A stretch of 5,779 nucleotides of DNA. Origin: Syntrophales bacterium (GTDB taxonomy: Bacteria; Desulfobacterota; Syntrophia; Syntrophales; UBA2192). The notes beneath the pieces are model-generated. The model was given only the letters and a program-made list of their open reading frames with translations. It ran no database searches and was not told the origin of the DNA. Location of the stretch: NCBI GenBank assembly GCA_025454095.1, contig JALOPC010000115.1, forward strand, positions 1 to 5,779, read 5' to 3'. Shown one piece after another: positions 1 through 5,237 of this stretch; the first letter of the stretch is position 1, and every line of letters starts with the position of its first letter. The translations under genes were made by a program, and so were the position numbers.

Positions 1-1
1 T

Positions 2-1183
2 TTTAACTTTAACTGGTGGGTGAACCGAAAAGACCGTTCCGGGAACAATGCCTTCGAGGGGGGATTCCTGGGGCTGGACAATATCGGGGTCTTCGACCGA
101 TCTTCGCCTTTGCCGACCGGCGGCCACCTGGAACAGGCCGACGGCACGGCCTGGATGGCCCTGTACTGCCAGAACATGTTGGAGATCGGCGCCGAGCTGA
201 CCATGGCCAATCCGGCCTATATCCATCTCACGATGAAATTCCTCGAGCACTTCCTCTTGATCGCTTCCGGGATGATCCGGCCGAGCGAGGAAGGCGGGAT
301 GTGGGATGAACAGGACGGCTTCTTTTACGATGTGCTTCGCCGGCCGGACGGGCGGTCCGACCGTCTGAAGGTCCGCTCGATGGTCGGGCTGCTGCCCTTG
401 TGCGCCGTCACTGTTTTCGAAGGGAAGCTATCGGTGAAATACCCCGAGATCGCCTCGGTTCTGCGGGAGTATCTCCAGGCGCGGCCTGAACTGATGGCTT
501 TCATCCATGACCCGTTCAAGCCTGGGTATCAGAAGCGATTCCTGGGATCGATTTTGAATGAAACCAATCTCCGCAGGGTGCTGACGATCATGCTCGATGA
601 GAAGGAATTCCTGAGCCCCTTCGGCATTCGAGCTCTCTCCCGCATTCACCAGGATCACCCTTACACCTATCGGGTGGGCGATCAGGAGTATCGGGTATCG
701 TATGTGCCAGGGGATTCGGACAGCGGCATGTTCGGCGGCAATTCGAACTGGCGCGGCCCGATCTGGATGCCGGTCAACATGCTGATTCTGCGCGCGCTGC
801 TTCAGTACTATCTTTACTACGGGGCTTCATTCACTATCGAATGCCCTACGGGGTCAGGGAGGCAGATGAACCTCTATGAAGTAGCGGAGGAGATCGGGCA
901 TCGCCTGTTCAAGATCTTCCTTAAAGATGAGCAAGGGAATCGTCCCGTTCACGGGATGGCTCGGAAATTCCAGGAGGATCCGCACTGGCGAGATTACCCC
1001 TTGTTCTATGAATACTTCCATGGGGACAGCGGGGCGGGGGTCGGCGCGAGCCACCAGACAGGATGGACCGGGAGCGTCGCGCGTTTTGCGCATTTGTTTG
1101 CGTCTCTTAAGGCTTCTGAGATGCTCGAGCAGAGCAAAGAAAAAACGGCCGGCGGGGCCCCCGAACTGGGAAGCAAGAGATGA
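2..1183 (+). CDS. GH63 / MGH1-like glucosidase, C-terminal part (5' end outside window)
   Basis: Probable alpha-glucosidase of the GH63-like (alpha/alpha)6-barrel group, hydrolysing terminal glucosyl residues of an oligosaccharide or glucoside; the exact substrate cannot be read from the sequence. The frame is open to the left edge (first residues FNFNWWVNRKD), so the GTG at 20 is internal and the gene begins upstream. There are 393 residues visible; full-length relatives are, from memory, about twice that. Visible motifs, numbered from base 2: GGFLGLDNIGVFDR at 20-33, where D26 sits like the catalytic acid in the GH63 xxDN motif; LEQADGTAWMA just after; NWRGPIW at 249-255; and YEYFHGDSG around 336-344, where E337 is the likely catalytic base. 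Both residue roles are inferred by analogy with characterised GH63 enzymes. No signal peptide can be judged because the N-terminus is missing. The tail after about residue 365 is Lys/Glu/Ala-rich and probably disordered. The stop TGA overlaps an ATG (ATGA, 1180-1183), and a glucose dehydrogenase-like gene follows, suggesting an operon for glucose release and oxidation. Confidence 0.88.
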   Translation, partial: FNFNWWVNRKDRSGNNAFEGGFLGLDNIGVFDRSSPLPTGGHLEQADGTAWMALYCQNMLEIGAELTMANPAYIHLTMKFLEHFLLIASGMIRPSEEGGMWDEQDGFFYDVLRRPDGRSDRLKVRSMVGLLPLCAVTVFEGKLSVKYPEIASVLREYLQARPELMAFIHDPFKPGYQKRFLGSILNETNLRRVLTIMLDEKEFLSPFGIRALSRIHQDHPYTYRVGDQEYRVSYVPGDSDSGMFGGNSNWRGPIWMPVNMLILRALLQYYLYYGASFTIECPTGSGRQMNLYEVAEEIGHRLFKIFLKDEQGNRPVHGMARKFQEDPHWRDYPLFYEYFHGDSGAGVGASHQTGWTGSVARFAHLFASLKASEMLEQSKEKTAGGAPELGSKR

Positions 1184-1245
1184 GAAGTCAACAGGCGATT
1201 ATGGAAGCGATTACCTTAGACCCTAAAAGGGAGGTTACCCCATGA
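1180..1245 (+). CDS. Possible 21-codon coupling ORF carrying a duplicated gene start
   Basis: A short ORF links two genes by overlaps at both ends. Its ATG (1180-1182) overlaps the glucosidase stop as ATGA, and its stop (1243-1245) overlaps the start codon of the dehydrogenase, again as ATGA. A second in-frame ATG lies at 1201. From there the peptide reads MEAITLDPKREVTP, which matches the dehydrogenase N-terminus MKAITVEPKKPGTA almost residue for residue. The Shine-Dalgarno context of its own start is poor, so any translation would most likely be by re-initiation after the glucosidase. It could keep ribosomes moving into the dehydrogenase, or it could simply be the remnant of a lost paralogous dehydrogenase gene. 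A stable peptide product is doubtful. Confidence 0.3.
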   Translation: MRSQQAIMEAITLDPKREVTP

Positions 1246-1271
1246 AAGCGATTACGGTAGAACCAAAAAAG
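1201..1271 (+). repeat. Diverged direct repeat of the dehydrogenase start (1201-1230 and 1242-1271)
   Basis: The 30 bases from 1201 match the 30 bases from 1242 at 24 positions with no gap, and both copies begin with ATG. The six differences are GAA/AAA, ACC/ACG, TTA/GTA, GAC/GAA, CCT/CCA and AGG/AAG. Two are synonymous and three give L/V, D/E and R/K; only E/K changes chemistry. That pattern looks like divergence under protein-level constraint, as between paralogous gene starts, rather than a fresh tandem duplication. Sequence upstream of the two ATGs shows no similarity. Confidence 0.6.
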
Positions 1272-2292
1272 CCAGGGACAGCCCGGTACGAAGATTTTCC
1301 GGAGCCTGATGTGCATGAGGGCTCGGTCCTCGTGGAGGCCATTGCCGTCGGCGTTTGTGGGACGGACGTCGAGATCGTGGAGGGCAAGTACGGCTGGGCC
1401 CCCCCCTGGCAAGACGCGCCTTGTGCTCGGCCACGAATCCCTCGGCCGGGTGGTGGACCCGGGCCCGAGCGGCGGGCTCAAGAAGGGCGATCTCGTGGTC
1501 GGCATCGTCCGGCGCCCCGACCCTGTGCCCTGCTCGAACTGCGCGGTGGGGGAGTGGGACATGTGCCGCAACGGCCAGTACACTGAGCGGGGGATCAAGG
1601 AGATCCACGGGTTCATGTCGGAACGCTGGCGCATTGAGCCGGAGTATGCGATCAAGGTGGACAGCACGCTCGGGCTCCTGGGAGTTCTGCTCGAGCCCAC
1701 GACGGTTATCGTCAAGGCGTGGGCCCAGGTCGTCGCCGTCGGCCTCCGCGCGTTCTGGGAGCCGCGAACCGCGCTGGTGACCGGTGCCGGCCCGATCGGG
1801 CTGCTCGCCGCGATGGTCGGCAAACAGCGCGGGCTGGACATCCACGTGCTCGACCGCGCCGAGTCTGGGGCCAAGCCTGACCTGGTGCGGTCCCTCGGTG
1901 CCACGTATCATAGCGGGAGCGTGTTAGACATCGGCTTCGAGCCGGACATCATCGTTGAGTGCACGGGAGTCGGATCGGTGATTGCGGATTCGGTCCAGAA
2001 AATCGGAGCGGGCGGGATCATCTGCCTGACAGGAGTCGGAGCCGGCGGTGTCGCCGCCAGCCGGGCCGTGGCCGACGTCGCCGCGGGAGTCGTCCTGAAG
2101 AACAACGTGCTGGTCGGCAGCGTGAATGCGAACAAGCGTCACTGGTACAGGGCCGGAGATGCCCTGGCCCGCGCCGACCGGAAGTGGCTGAACCGCCTGA
2201 TCACGCGCCGTGAAAAACCGGAGAATTTCAAACAGGCGCTGGAGAGAAGACCCGACGACATCAAAGTCGTCATTCAGTTCGGCGAGGTGTGA
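1242..2292 (+). CDS. Glucose 1-dehydrogenase-like zinc MDR enzyme, frame broken by one base
   Basis: Zinc-dependent medium-chain dehydrogenase resembling the archaeal/bacterial glucose 1-dehydrogenase group, which oxidises D-glucose to gluconolactone with NAD(P)+ in the cytoplasm. The gene is in two frames: 1242 to about 1400 encodes the N-terminus and about 1405-2292 the rest. Removing one C from the C8 run at 1399-1406 restores GWAPPGKTRLVLGHE and gives a 349-residue protein, normal for the family. Positions in that restored protein: C39 in VCGTD, H64-E65 in LGHE (catalytic zinc) and E151 in LLEP (probable distal ligand); Rossmann GAGPIG at 181-186. D204 in VLDR at the end of the second beta strand would favour NAD+ over NADP+ (inference). 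The structural-zinc lobe keeps C97, C100 and C108, but Pro is at 94 where the first Cys is expected. The start is supported by AGGGAGG at 1228-1234. A sugar or polyol dehydrogenase of another specificity is possible. Confidence 0.85.
1399..1406 (+). other. C8 homopolymer at the frame break of the dehydrogenase gene
   Basis: Eight consecutive C residues lie exactly where the coding frame moves by one base. Before the run the frame reads EGKYGWA. After it the family sequence continues in the frame one base later (GKTRLVLGHESLGRV). Seven Cs would give one uninterrupted frame. A homopolymer miscount, a real phase-variable or inactivating insertion, and transcriptional slippage are all compatible with what is seen. 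Confidence 0.9.
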
Positions 2293-2365
2293 TCATCACG
2301 GTAGCGTGACCGAAATCCACCCTCTAATTCTCGGAGTCTCTTTGGGACGCGGATCTCAAGCAATT

Positions 2366-2492
2366 CCTGATCACCAGCAAGGCGTCAGATGCAAGGCGCC
2401 GAGGAGCGACAACTGAGGCGTATAGAGCAATACGCCGCAAGGAGGAGCGAGCGAAGGCAACGCCGCAGATGATGCCTTGATGGTGAATCAGG
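2366..2492. repeat. 127-bp imperfect palindromic intergenic element (REP/MITE-like)
   Basis: The outer arms 2366-2387 and 2470-2492 are inverted copies, with 20 of 22 positions matching and one gap; the left arm starts CCTGATCACCAGCAAGGC. At the centre is a perfect 7-bp stem, GGCGTAT (2417-2423) with ATACGCC (2430-2436), around the 6-base loop AGAGCA. The stretches between are only partly complementary. The block GAGGAGCGA occurs on the same strand in both halves (2401-2409 and 2442-2450), which suggests it was built from degenerate sub-repeats. It fills most of the gap between the dehydrogenase and the cyclase-family gene and encodes no credible protein. From memory, similar long palindromes are dispersed in some Nitrospira-, Methylomirabilis- and Desulfobacterota-like genomes. 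Copy number cannot be tested here. As RNA it would fold into a long hairpin and could limit read-through or protect mRNA ends. Confidence 0.75.
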
Positions 2493-2506
2493 GCGTGACA
2501 CATTGC

Positions 2507-2514
2507 AAAGGAGG
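2507..2514 (+). promoter_or_regulatory. Strong ribosome binding site deciding the start of the cyclase-family gene
   Basis: AAAGGAGG is a near-perfect anti-16S match. Two adjacent ATG codons follow at 2517 and 2520. The gap to the first is only 2 bases and to the second 5 bases, so initiation at 2520 is favoured. Confidence 0.75.
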
Positions 2515-2519
2515 CTATG

Positions 2520-3155
2520 ATGGCTTCACCCTGGATCGATGTTTCGGTAACGCTGAGAACCGGCATGGTCAGCTGGCCGGGCGATCCGCCGGCCCGTATC
2601 ACTCATGCCTTGGACATGGAGCGGGGCGACCCATGCACGGTGTCGCTTCTTGAGATGGGCGCGCATACCGGGACCCACATGGATGCGCCTGCACACTTTG
2701 TACGCGGCGGCATCGGGATCGACGACATGCCGCTGGAGGCGGCCATGGGTTCGGCGCGGGTAATCCCCATCCGTGACCGCAAGTCCATAGAGCCCGGTGA
2801 ACTGGTACGGCATGCTATCCGGCGCGGCGAGCGGGTCCTGTTCAAGACCCATAACTCAAATCACTGCTGGGATACCGACAGCTTTGTCGAGGACTTCGTG
2901 TACCTTTCGGCAACAGCGGCCGAGTATCTCGCTGAGCGGCAAGTTCGGTTGATTGGCGTAGACTATCTCTCCGTGGGCGGTTTTCGTGCGGATGGAGTGG
3001 AAACTCACCAGGCCCTGCTCAAGGCCGGCATCTGGATCATTGAGGGGCTTAATCTGAAGCGGGTCCGACCGGGCCGAGTACAACTGGTCTGCCTGCCTCT
3101 CAAGATCGCCGGAGGCGACGGTGGGCCGGCCCGGGCGCTCGTGCGTCCGATATAG
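2520..3155 (+). CDS. Cyclase-family (KynB-like) metal-dependent hydrolase
   Basis: Cytoplasmic metalloenzyme of the cyclase family (Pfam cyclase, PF04199), whose best-known member is bacterial kynurenine formamidase KynB; others act on amides or cyclic esters. The protein has 211 residues from the second of two tandem ATGs, close to KynB length, and no signal peptide. All expected metal ligands are visible: the motif HTGTHMDAPAHF gives H49, H53, D55 and H59, and H163 (in ETHQALL) and E175 (in IIEGL) complete a two-metal site like that of KynB. The N-terminal DVSVTLRTGMVSWPGDP and C-terminal GGDGGPARALVRPI are typical family ends. No tryptophan-kynurenine genes are nearby, so formamidase activity is not supported by context and kynB is not assigned. 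A palindromic element lies upstream, and the FadL-like gene starts 60 bp downstream, so transport and hydrolysis of a hydrophobic substrate is a possible but unproven link. Confidence 0.9.
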   Translation: MASPWIDVSVTLRTGMVSWPGDPPARITHALDMERGDPCTVSLLEMGAHTGTHMDAPAHFVRGGIGIDDMPLEAAMGSARVIPIRDRKSIEPGELVRHAIRRGERVLFKTHNSNHCWDTDSFVEDFVYLSATAAEYLAERQVRLIGVDYLSVGGFRADGVETHQALLKAGIWIIEGLNLKRVRPGRVQLVCLPLKIAGGDGGPARALVRPI

Positions 3156-3215
3156 ACCGTTATCTACGAAATCGTAACCGTCTGGTTTTTTGAAATAGTT
3201 ACAGGGGAGGCTTCG

Positions 3216-4568
3216 ATGACCACACAACAGAGAGCAATTCGCGGCACGAAACTCATCTTGATCGTATCAGCGCTTTGGCTGGGCGTGCTCGGCGCCGGTC
3301 AGGCTGTTGCGGGCGGACTCCTGCTTTACGAGGTGGGCACAGCCGACGTCGGGCTTGCTTCGGCCGGCTGGGGCGCGCGGGCTCAGGATGCCTCGGCCAT
3401 ACTCACCAACCCGGCCGGCATGACGCGCCTTGAGGGCTCGCAGTCTCTTCTCGGAGCGCAGGCGCTCTATGGGGACTATGGGTTTTCGATCGGGCCAGGG
3501 ACTTCATCGGGCCTCGGGACGGGTGACGGCGGCAATCCGATCGGCTGGTTCCCAGGCGGCAGCGCATTCTTCAGTTACAGCGCGTCGCCCGACCTCAAGT
3601 TCGGCTTCGGCTTGGCGGGGAACTTCGGTCTCTCCGAGAAGTACGACGAAAACTGGGTCGGCCGCTACTACGTCCAGGAGGCGACGATTATGGGCTTGAG
3701 CCTCCTGCCCTCGATCGCCTACAAGGCGACCGACAAGCTCTCGCTCGGGGCGAGCGTGAATGCCATGTACGGCATTTTCAAAAACCAGGTGGCGATCAAC
3801 ATCCCGGACGCGCAGCGGCCGGGGAATTTCGTGCCGATTCGGCGGTCGGAAACCGACGCCCAGCTGAACGTCGAGGACGAGACCTGGGGCTGGGGCGTCA
3901 GCCTGGGGCTGCTCTACGAGTTCAACGCCGGCACCCGGCTCGGGCTCACCTGGAACTCGCAGGTGAACCTCGACTTCAGCGGCCCGGCCGAGTTCTCCAA
4001 TCTGGGACAGCTCGAGACCACCCTCCAGAACGCGGGGCTGCTGAACTCGAACATCGACGTGGGAATCAAGCTTCCGCAGCAGTTCATGGGAAGCGTCTTC
4101 CATCAGGTGAACCCTCGATGGGCGGTGCTCGGCAGTGTGGGCTGGCAGCAGTGGTCGAAGTTCGGCCAGGTGGAGTTCGGCATCGACAATGCGGGGAGTC
4201 CCACCAGCCTCACGAAGAACCTGGAGTTCAAGGATACCTGGCACTTCGCGGCGGGCGCGCAATACAGCCTGAGCGACGCCTGGCTGCTCAACTTCGGCGT
4301 GGCCTATGACTCCAAATTCCAGGAAGGCTCAACGGTCTCCCCTTTGCTTCCGCTGAATGATGTCTGGCGTTTCGGCGCCGGCGTCCAGAACCAGGTCAGC
4401 AAGACTTTCAGCTGGGGCGTTTCGGCCGAGTACTCTTACGCAGGCACGCTCGATGTGGATAAGCAAAGTACAGCGCCAGTCTCAGCGGGCGGCCGAGGCG
4501 ATCTCGTTGGCTCGTACCCGGATGCAGGCATTTTCTTCCTCGCCGTCAATTTCGCCTGGAAGTTCTGA
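3216..4568 (+). CDS. FadL/OmpP1/TodX-family outer-membrane transport protein
   Basis: Outer-membrane beta-barrel that carries hydrophobic compounds (long-chain fatty acids in FadL, aromatics in TodX) across the outer membrane. The 450-residue length is typical. A signal peptide is clear: basic N-region (R6, R9, K12), hydrophobic core LILIVSALWLGVLGAG, and AVA cleavage after about residue 32. The mature N-terminus GGLLLYEVGT, the GLASAGWGARAQDASAILTNPAGM region (NPAGM at 65-69) and alternating aromatic strands through the rest are hallmarks of the family. The protein ends in NFAWKF; a terminal Phe is the usual barrel-assembly signal. AGGGGAGG at 3203-3210, 5 bases before the ATG, supports the start. 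Composition is G+C-rich, and long open frames on the opposite strand are shadows of that bias. Substrate is unknown. No clear terminator separates it from the cyclase-family gene, so co-transcription is possible. Confidence 0.93.
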   Translation: MTTQQRAIRGTKLILIVSALWLGVLGAGQAVAGGLLLYEVGTADVGLASAGWGARAQDASAILTNPAGMTRLEGSQSLLGAQALYGDYGFSIGPGTSSGLGTGDGGNPIGWFPGGSAFFSYSASPDLKFGFGLAGNFGLSEKYDENWVGRYYVQEATIMGLSLLPSIAYKATDKLSLGASVNAMYGIFKNQVAINIPDAQRPGNFVPIRRSETDAQLNVEDETWGWGVSLGLLYEFNAGTRLGLTWNSQVNLDFSGPAEFSNLGQLETTLQNAGLLNSNIDVGIKLPQQFMGSVFHQVNPRWAVLGSVGWQQWSKFGQVEFGIDNAGSPTSLTKNLEFKDTWHFAAGAQYSLSDAWLLNFGVAYDSKFQEGSTVSPLLPLNDVWRFGAGVQNQVSKTFSWGVSAEYSYAGTLDVDKQSTAPVSAGGRGDLVGSYPDAGIFFLAVNFAWKF

Positions 4569-4572
4569 CCTG

Positions 4573-4634
4573 TGGCGGGCTTTCTGCCATGGGCGTGACA
4601 CTGGGTCAGGAAATCCCTCCTGGAGGGAGCCCAT
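4573..4634 (+). promoter_or_regulatory. Two adjacent hairpins, the second covering a ribosome site and start codon
   Basis: Just after the FadL-like gene, TGGC (4573-4576) pairs with GCCA (4586-4589), extendable by G-U pairs. Next, ATGGGC (4589-4594) pairs with GCCCAT (4629-4634), enclosing CCCTC (4615-4619) paired with GAGGG (4623-4627) over a CTG loop. The inner stem hides the GGAGGG ribosome site, and the outer stem covers the first two bases of the ATG at 4633. This is not a standard terminator because no T-run follows; the downstream sequence is A-rich. The structure suggests translation control of the leader ORF, but the folding was judged by eye only. Confidence 0.4.
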
Positions 4635-4674
4635 GAGGAAATCGAAGAAAAATAGAAAAAAATATCTGAAGTGA
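4633..4674 (+). CDS. Possible 13-codon Lys/Arg-rich leader peptide
   Basis: The ORF encodes MRKSKKNRKKYLK: six Lys and two Arg in 13 residues. It has a good ribosome site, GGAGGG at 4622-4627, five bases before the ATG, which is better than many full genes have. Its TGA (4672-4674) overlaps a GTG (4671-4673) that is in frame with the exported-protein gene downstream, giving a GTGA junction. It may be a regulatory leader peptide, or a chance ORF in A-rich sequence. No homologue is recognised. Confidence 0.35.
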   Translation: MRKSKKNRKKYLK

Positions 4675-4718
4675 GAGACAAAAACAAATCGCAAAACAGA
4701 AGAAAAGGAGAGAAAGAA
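4635..4718 (+). promoter_or_regulatory. Purine-rich, A-rich leader and ribosome site of the exported-protein gene
   Basis: About five in six bases here are A or G, and G+C content drops sharply compared with the FadL-like gene. Such a leader should be weakly structured and favour ribosome loading. AAGGAG at 4705-4710 is followed by 8 bases and the ATG at 4719, which fixes that start over the in-frame GTG at 4671. No convincing -35/-10 pair was found. Confidence 0.55.
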
Positions 4719-5213
4719 ATGAAGAGAAACATCAAGACAATTCTTGCTTTTGCAGTGGTGGCGGCGATCACTGTTTTGTTTGCATCTCCGGCTGTGTCGC
4801 AAGACAAGCCGGCGGACAACATGCAGATCCTGCGTGACAAGATCAAAGCGGACAAGAAGCTGCTTGTCGCTGCCAACATGGAATTGACCGACGTGGAGGC
4901 CAAGGCCTTCTGGCCGGTCTATGAGGGGTACCAGAATGAACTTTTCCTTCTTCGCGGACGCACCGTGAAATTGATCAAGGATTACTCGGATGCCTATGAA
5001 AAGATGAGCAACGATAAGGCGAAAGCGCTGCTGGATGAGCTTATGAAAATCGATTCTTTGGGCCTGAAGCTTCGTCAAGCTTATCTCCCAAAGTTTCGCC
5101 AAGTTTTGCCGGAGGTAAAGGTCGTTCGCTACTATCAGATCGAGAACAAGATCAATGCGGCGCTTAACTATGAACTCGCTACAAACATCCCGCTCATGAA
5201 AGCGGCCCAGTAG
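4719..5213 (+). CDS. Exported helical protein of unknown function (periplasmic)
   Basis: Probable periplasmic protein of 164 residues with no assigned function. The signal peptide is clear: MKRNIK, a hydrophobic core ILAFAVVAAITVLFA, and probable cleavage after AVS (about residue 27) before QDKPADN. The mature part is charged and predicted helical: ELTDVEAKAFWPVYEGY at about 55-71, then Lys/Asp-rich helices, then RYYQIENK at 137-144 and a closing IPLM at 157-160. The LT..E...FWPVY...Y and RYYQIENK patterns recur, from memory, in small exported proteins of Proteobacteria and Nitrospirota. They recall CpxP/Spy-type helical chaperones, but membership is not demonstrated. An upstream in-frame GTG (4671) would add 16 Lys/Arg-rich residues before the signal peptide, so the ATG with AAGGAG is preferred. 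The SYLF-domain gene starts 24 bp downstream, almost certainly the same transcript; a role in envelope stress or lipid homeostasis is a guess from that pairing. Confidence 0.85.
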   Translation: MKRNIKTILAFAVVAAITVLFASPAVSQDKPADNMQILRDKIKADKKLLVAANMELTDVEAKAFWPVYEGYQNELFLLRGRTVKLIKDYSDAYEKMSNDKAKALLDELMKIDSLGLKLRQAYLPKFRQVLPEVKVVRYYQIENKINAALNYELATNIPLMKAAQ

Positions 5214-5237
5214 TTATAAGAAAGAGAGGATACGACG

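Noticed and set aside
20..22. GTG as the start of the glucosidase
   Set aside because: The frame is open upstream to base 2 and the residues there (FNFNWW) continue the conserved domain, so the real start is outside the window.
1188..1911. Two long minus-strand open frames over the dehydrogenase
   Set aside because: They overlap each other and a clearly recognisable zinc dehydrogenase; their Arg/Pro/Ser-rich translations show no domain.
2289..2299. GTGATCATCAC palindrome over the dehydrogenase stop codon
   Set aside because: It is only 11 bases with a single-base centre and no T-run; too short to call an operator or terminator.
2324..2602. 92-codon minus-strand open frame across the intergenic region
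   Set aside because: It is largely the translation of the palindromic element; such reads through repeats are probably spurious proteins.
3156..3200. Terminator between the cyclase-family and FadL-like genes
   Set aside because: AACC-GTCT-GGTT followed by Ts gives only a 4-bp stem, and TACGA-AA-TCGTA has too small a loop and no T-run; neither is convincing.
3504..4262. 252-codon open frame on the minus strand inside the FadL-like gene
   Set aside because: The plus-strand frame has a signal peptide, family motifs and a barrel C-terminus; the minus frame is an Arg/Glu/Val-rich shadow caused by G+C-rich third positions.
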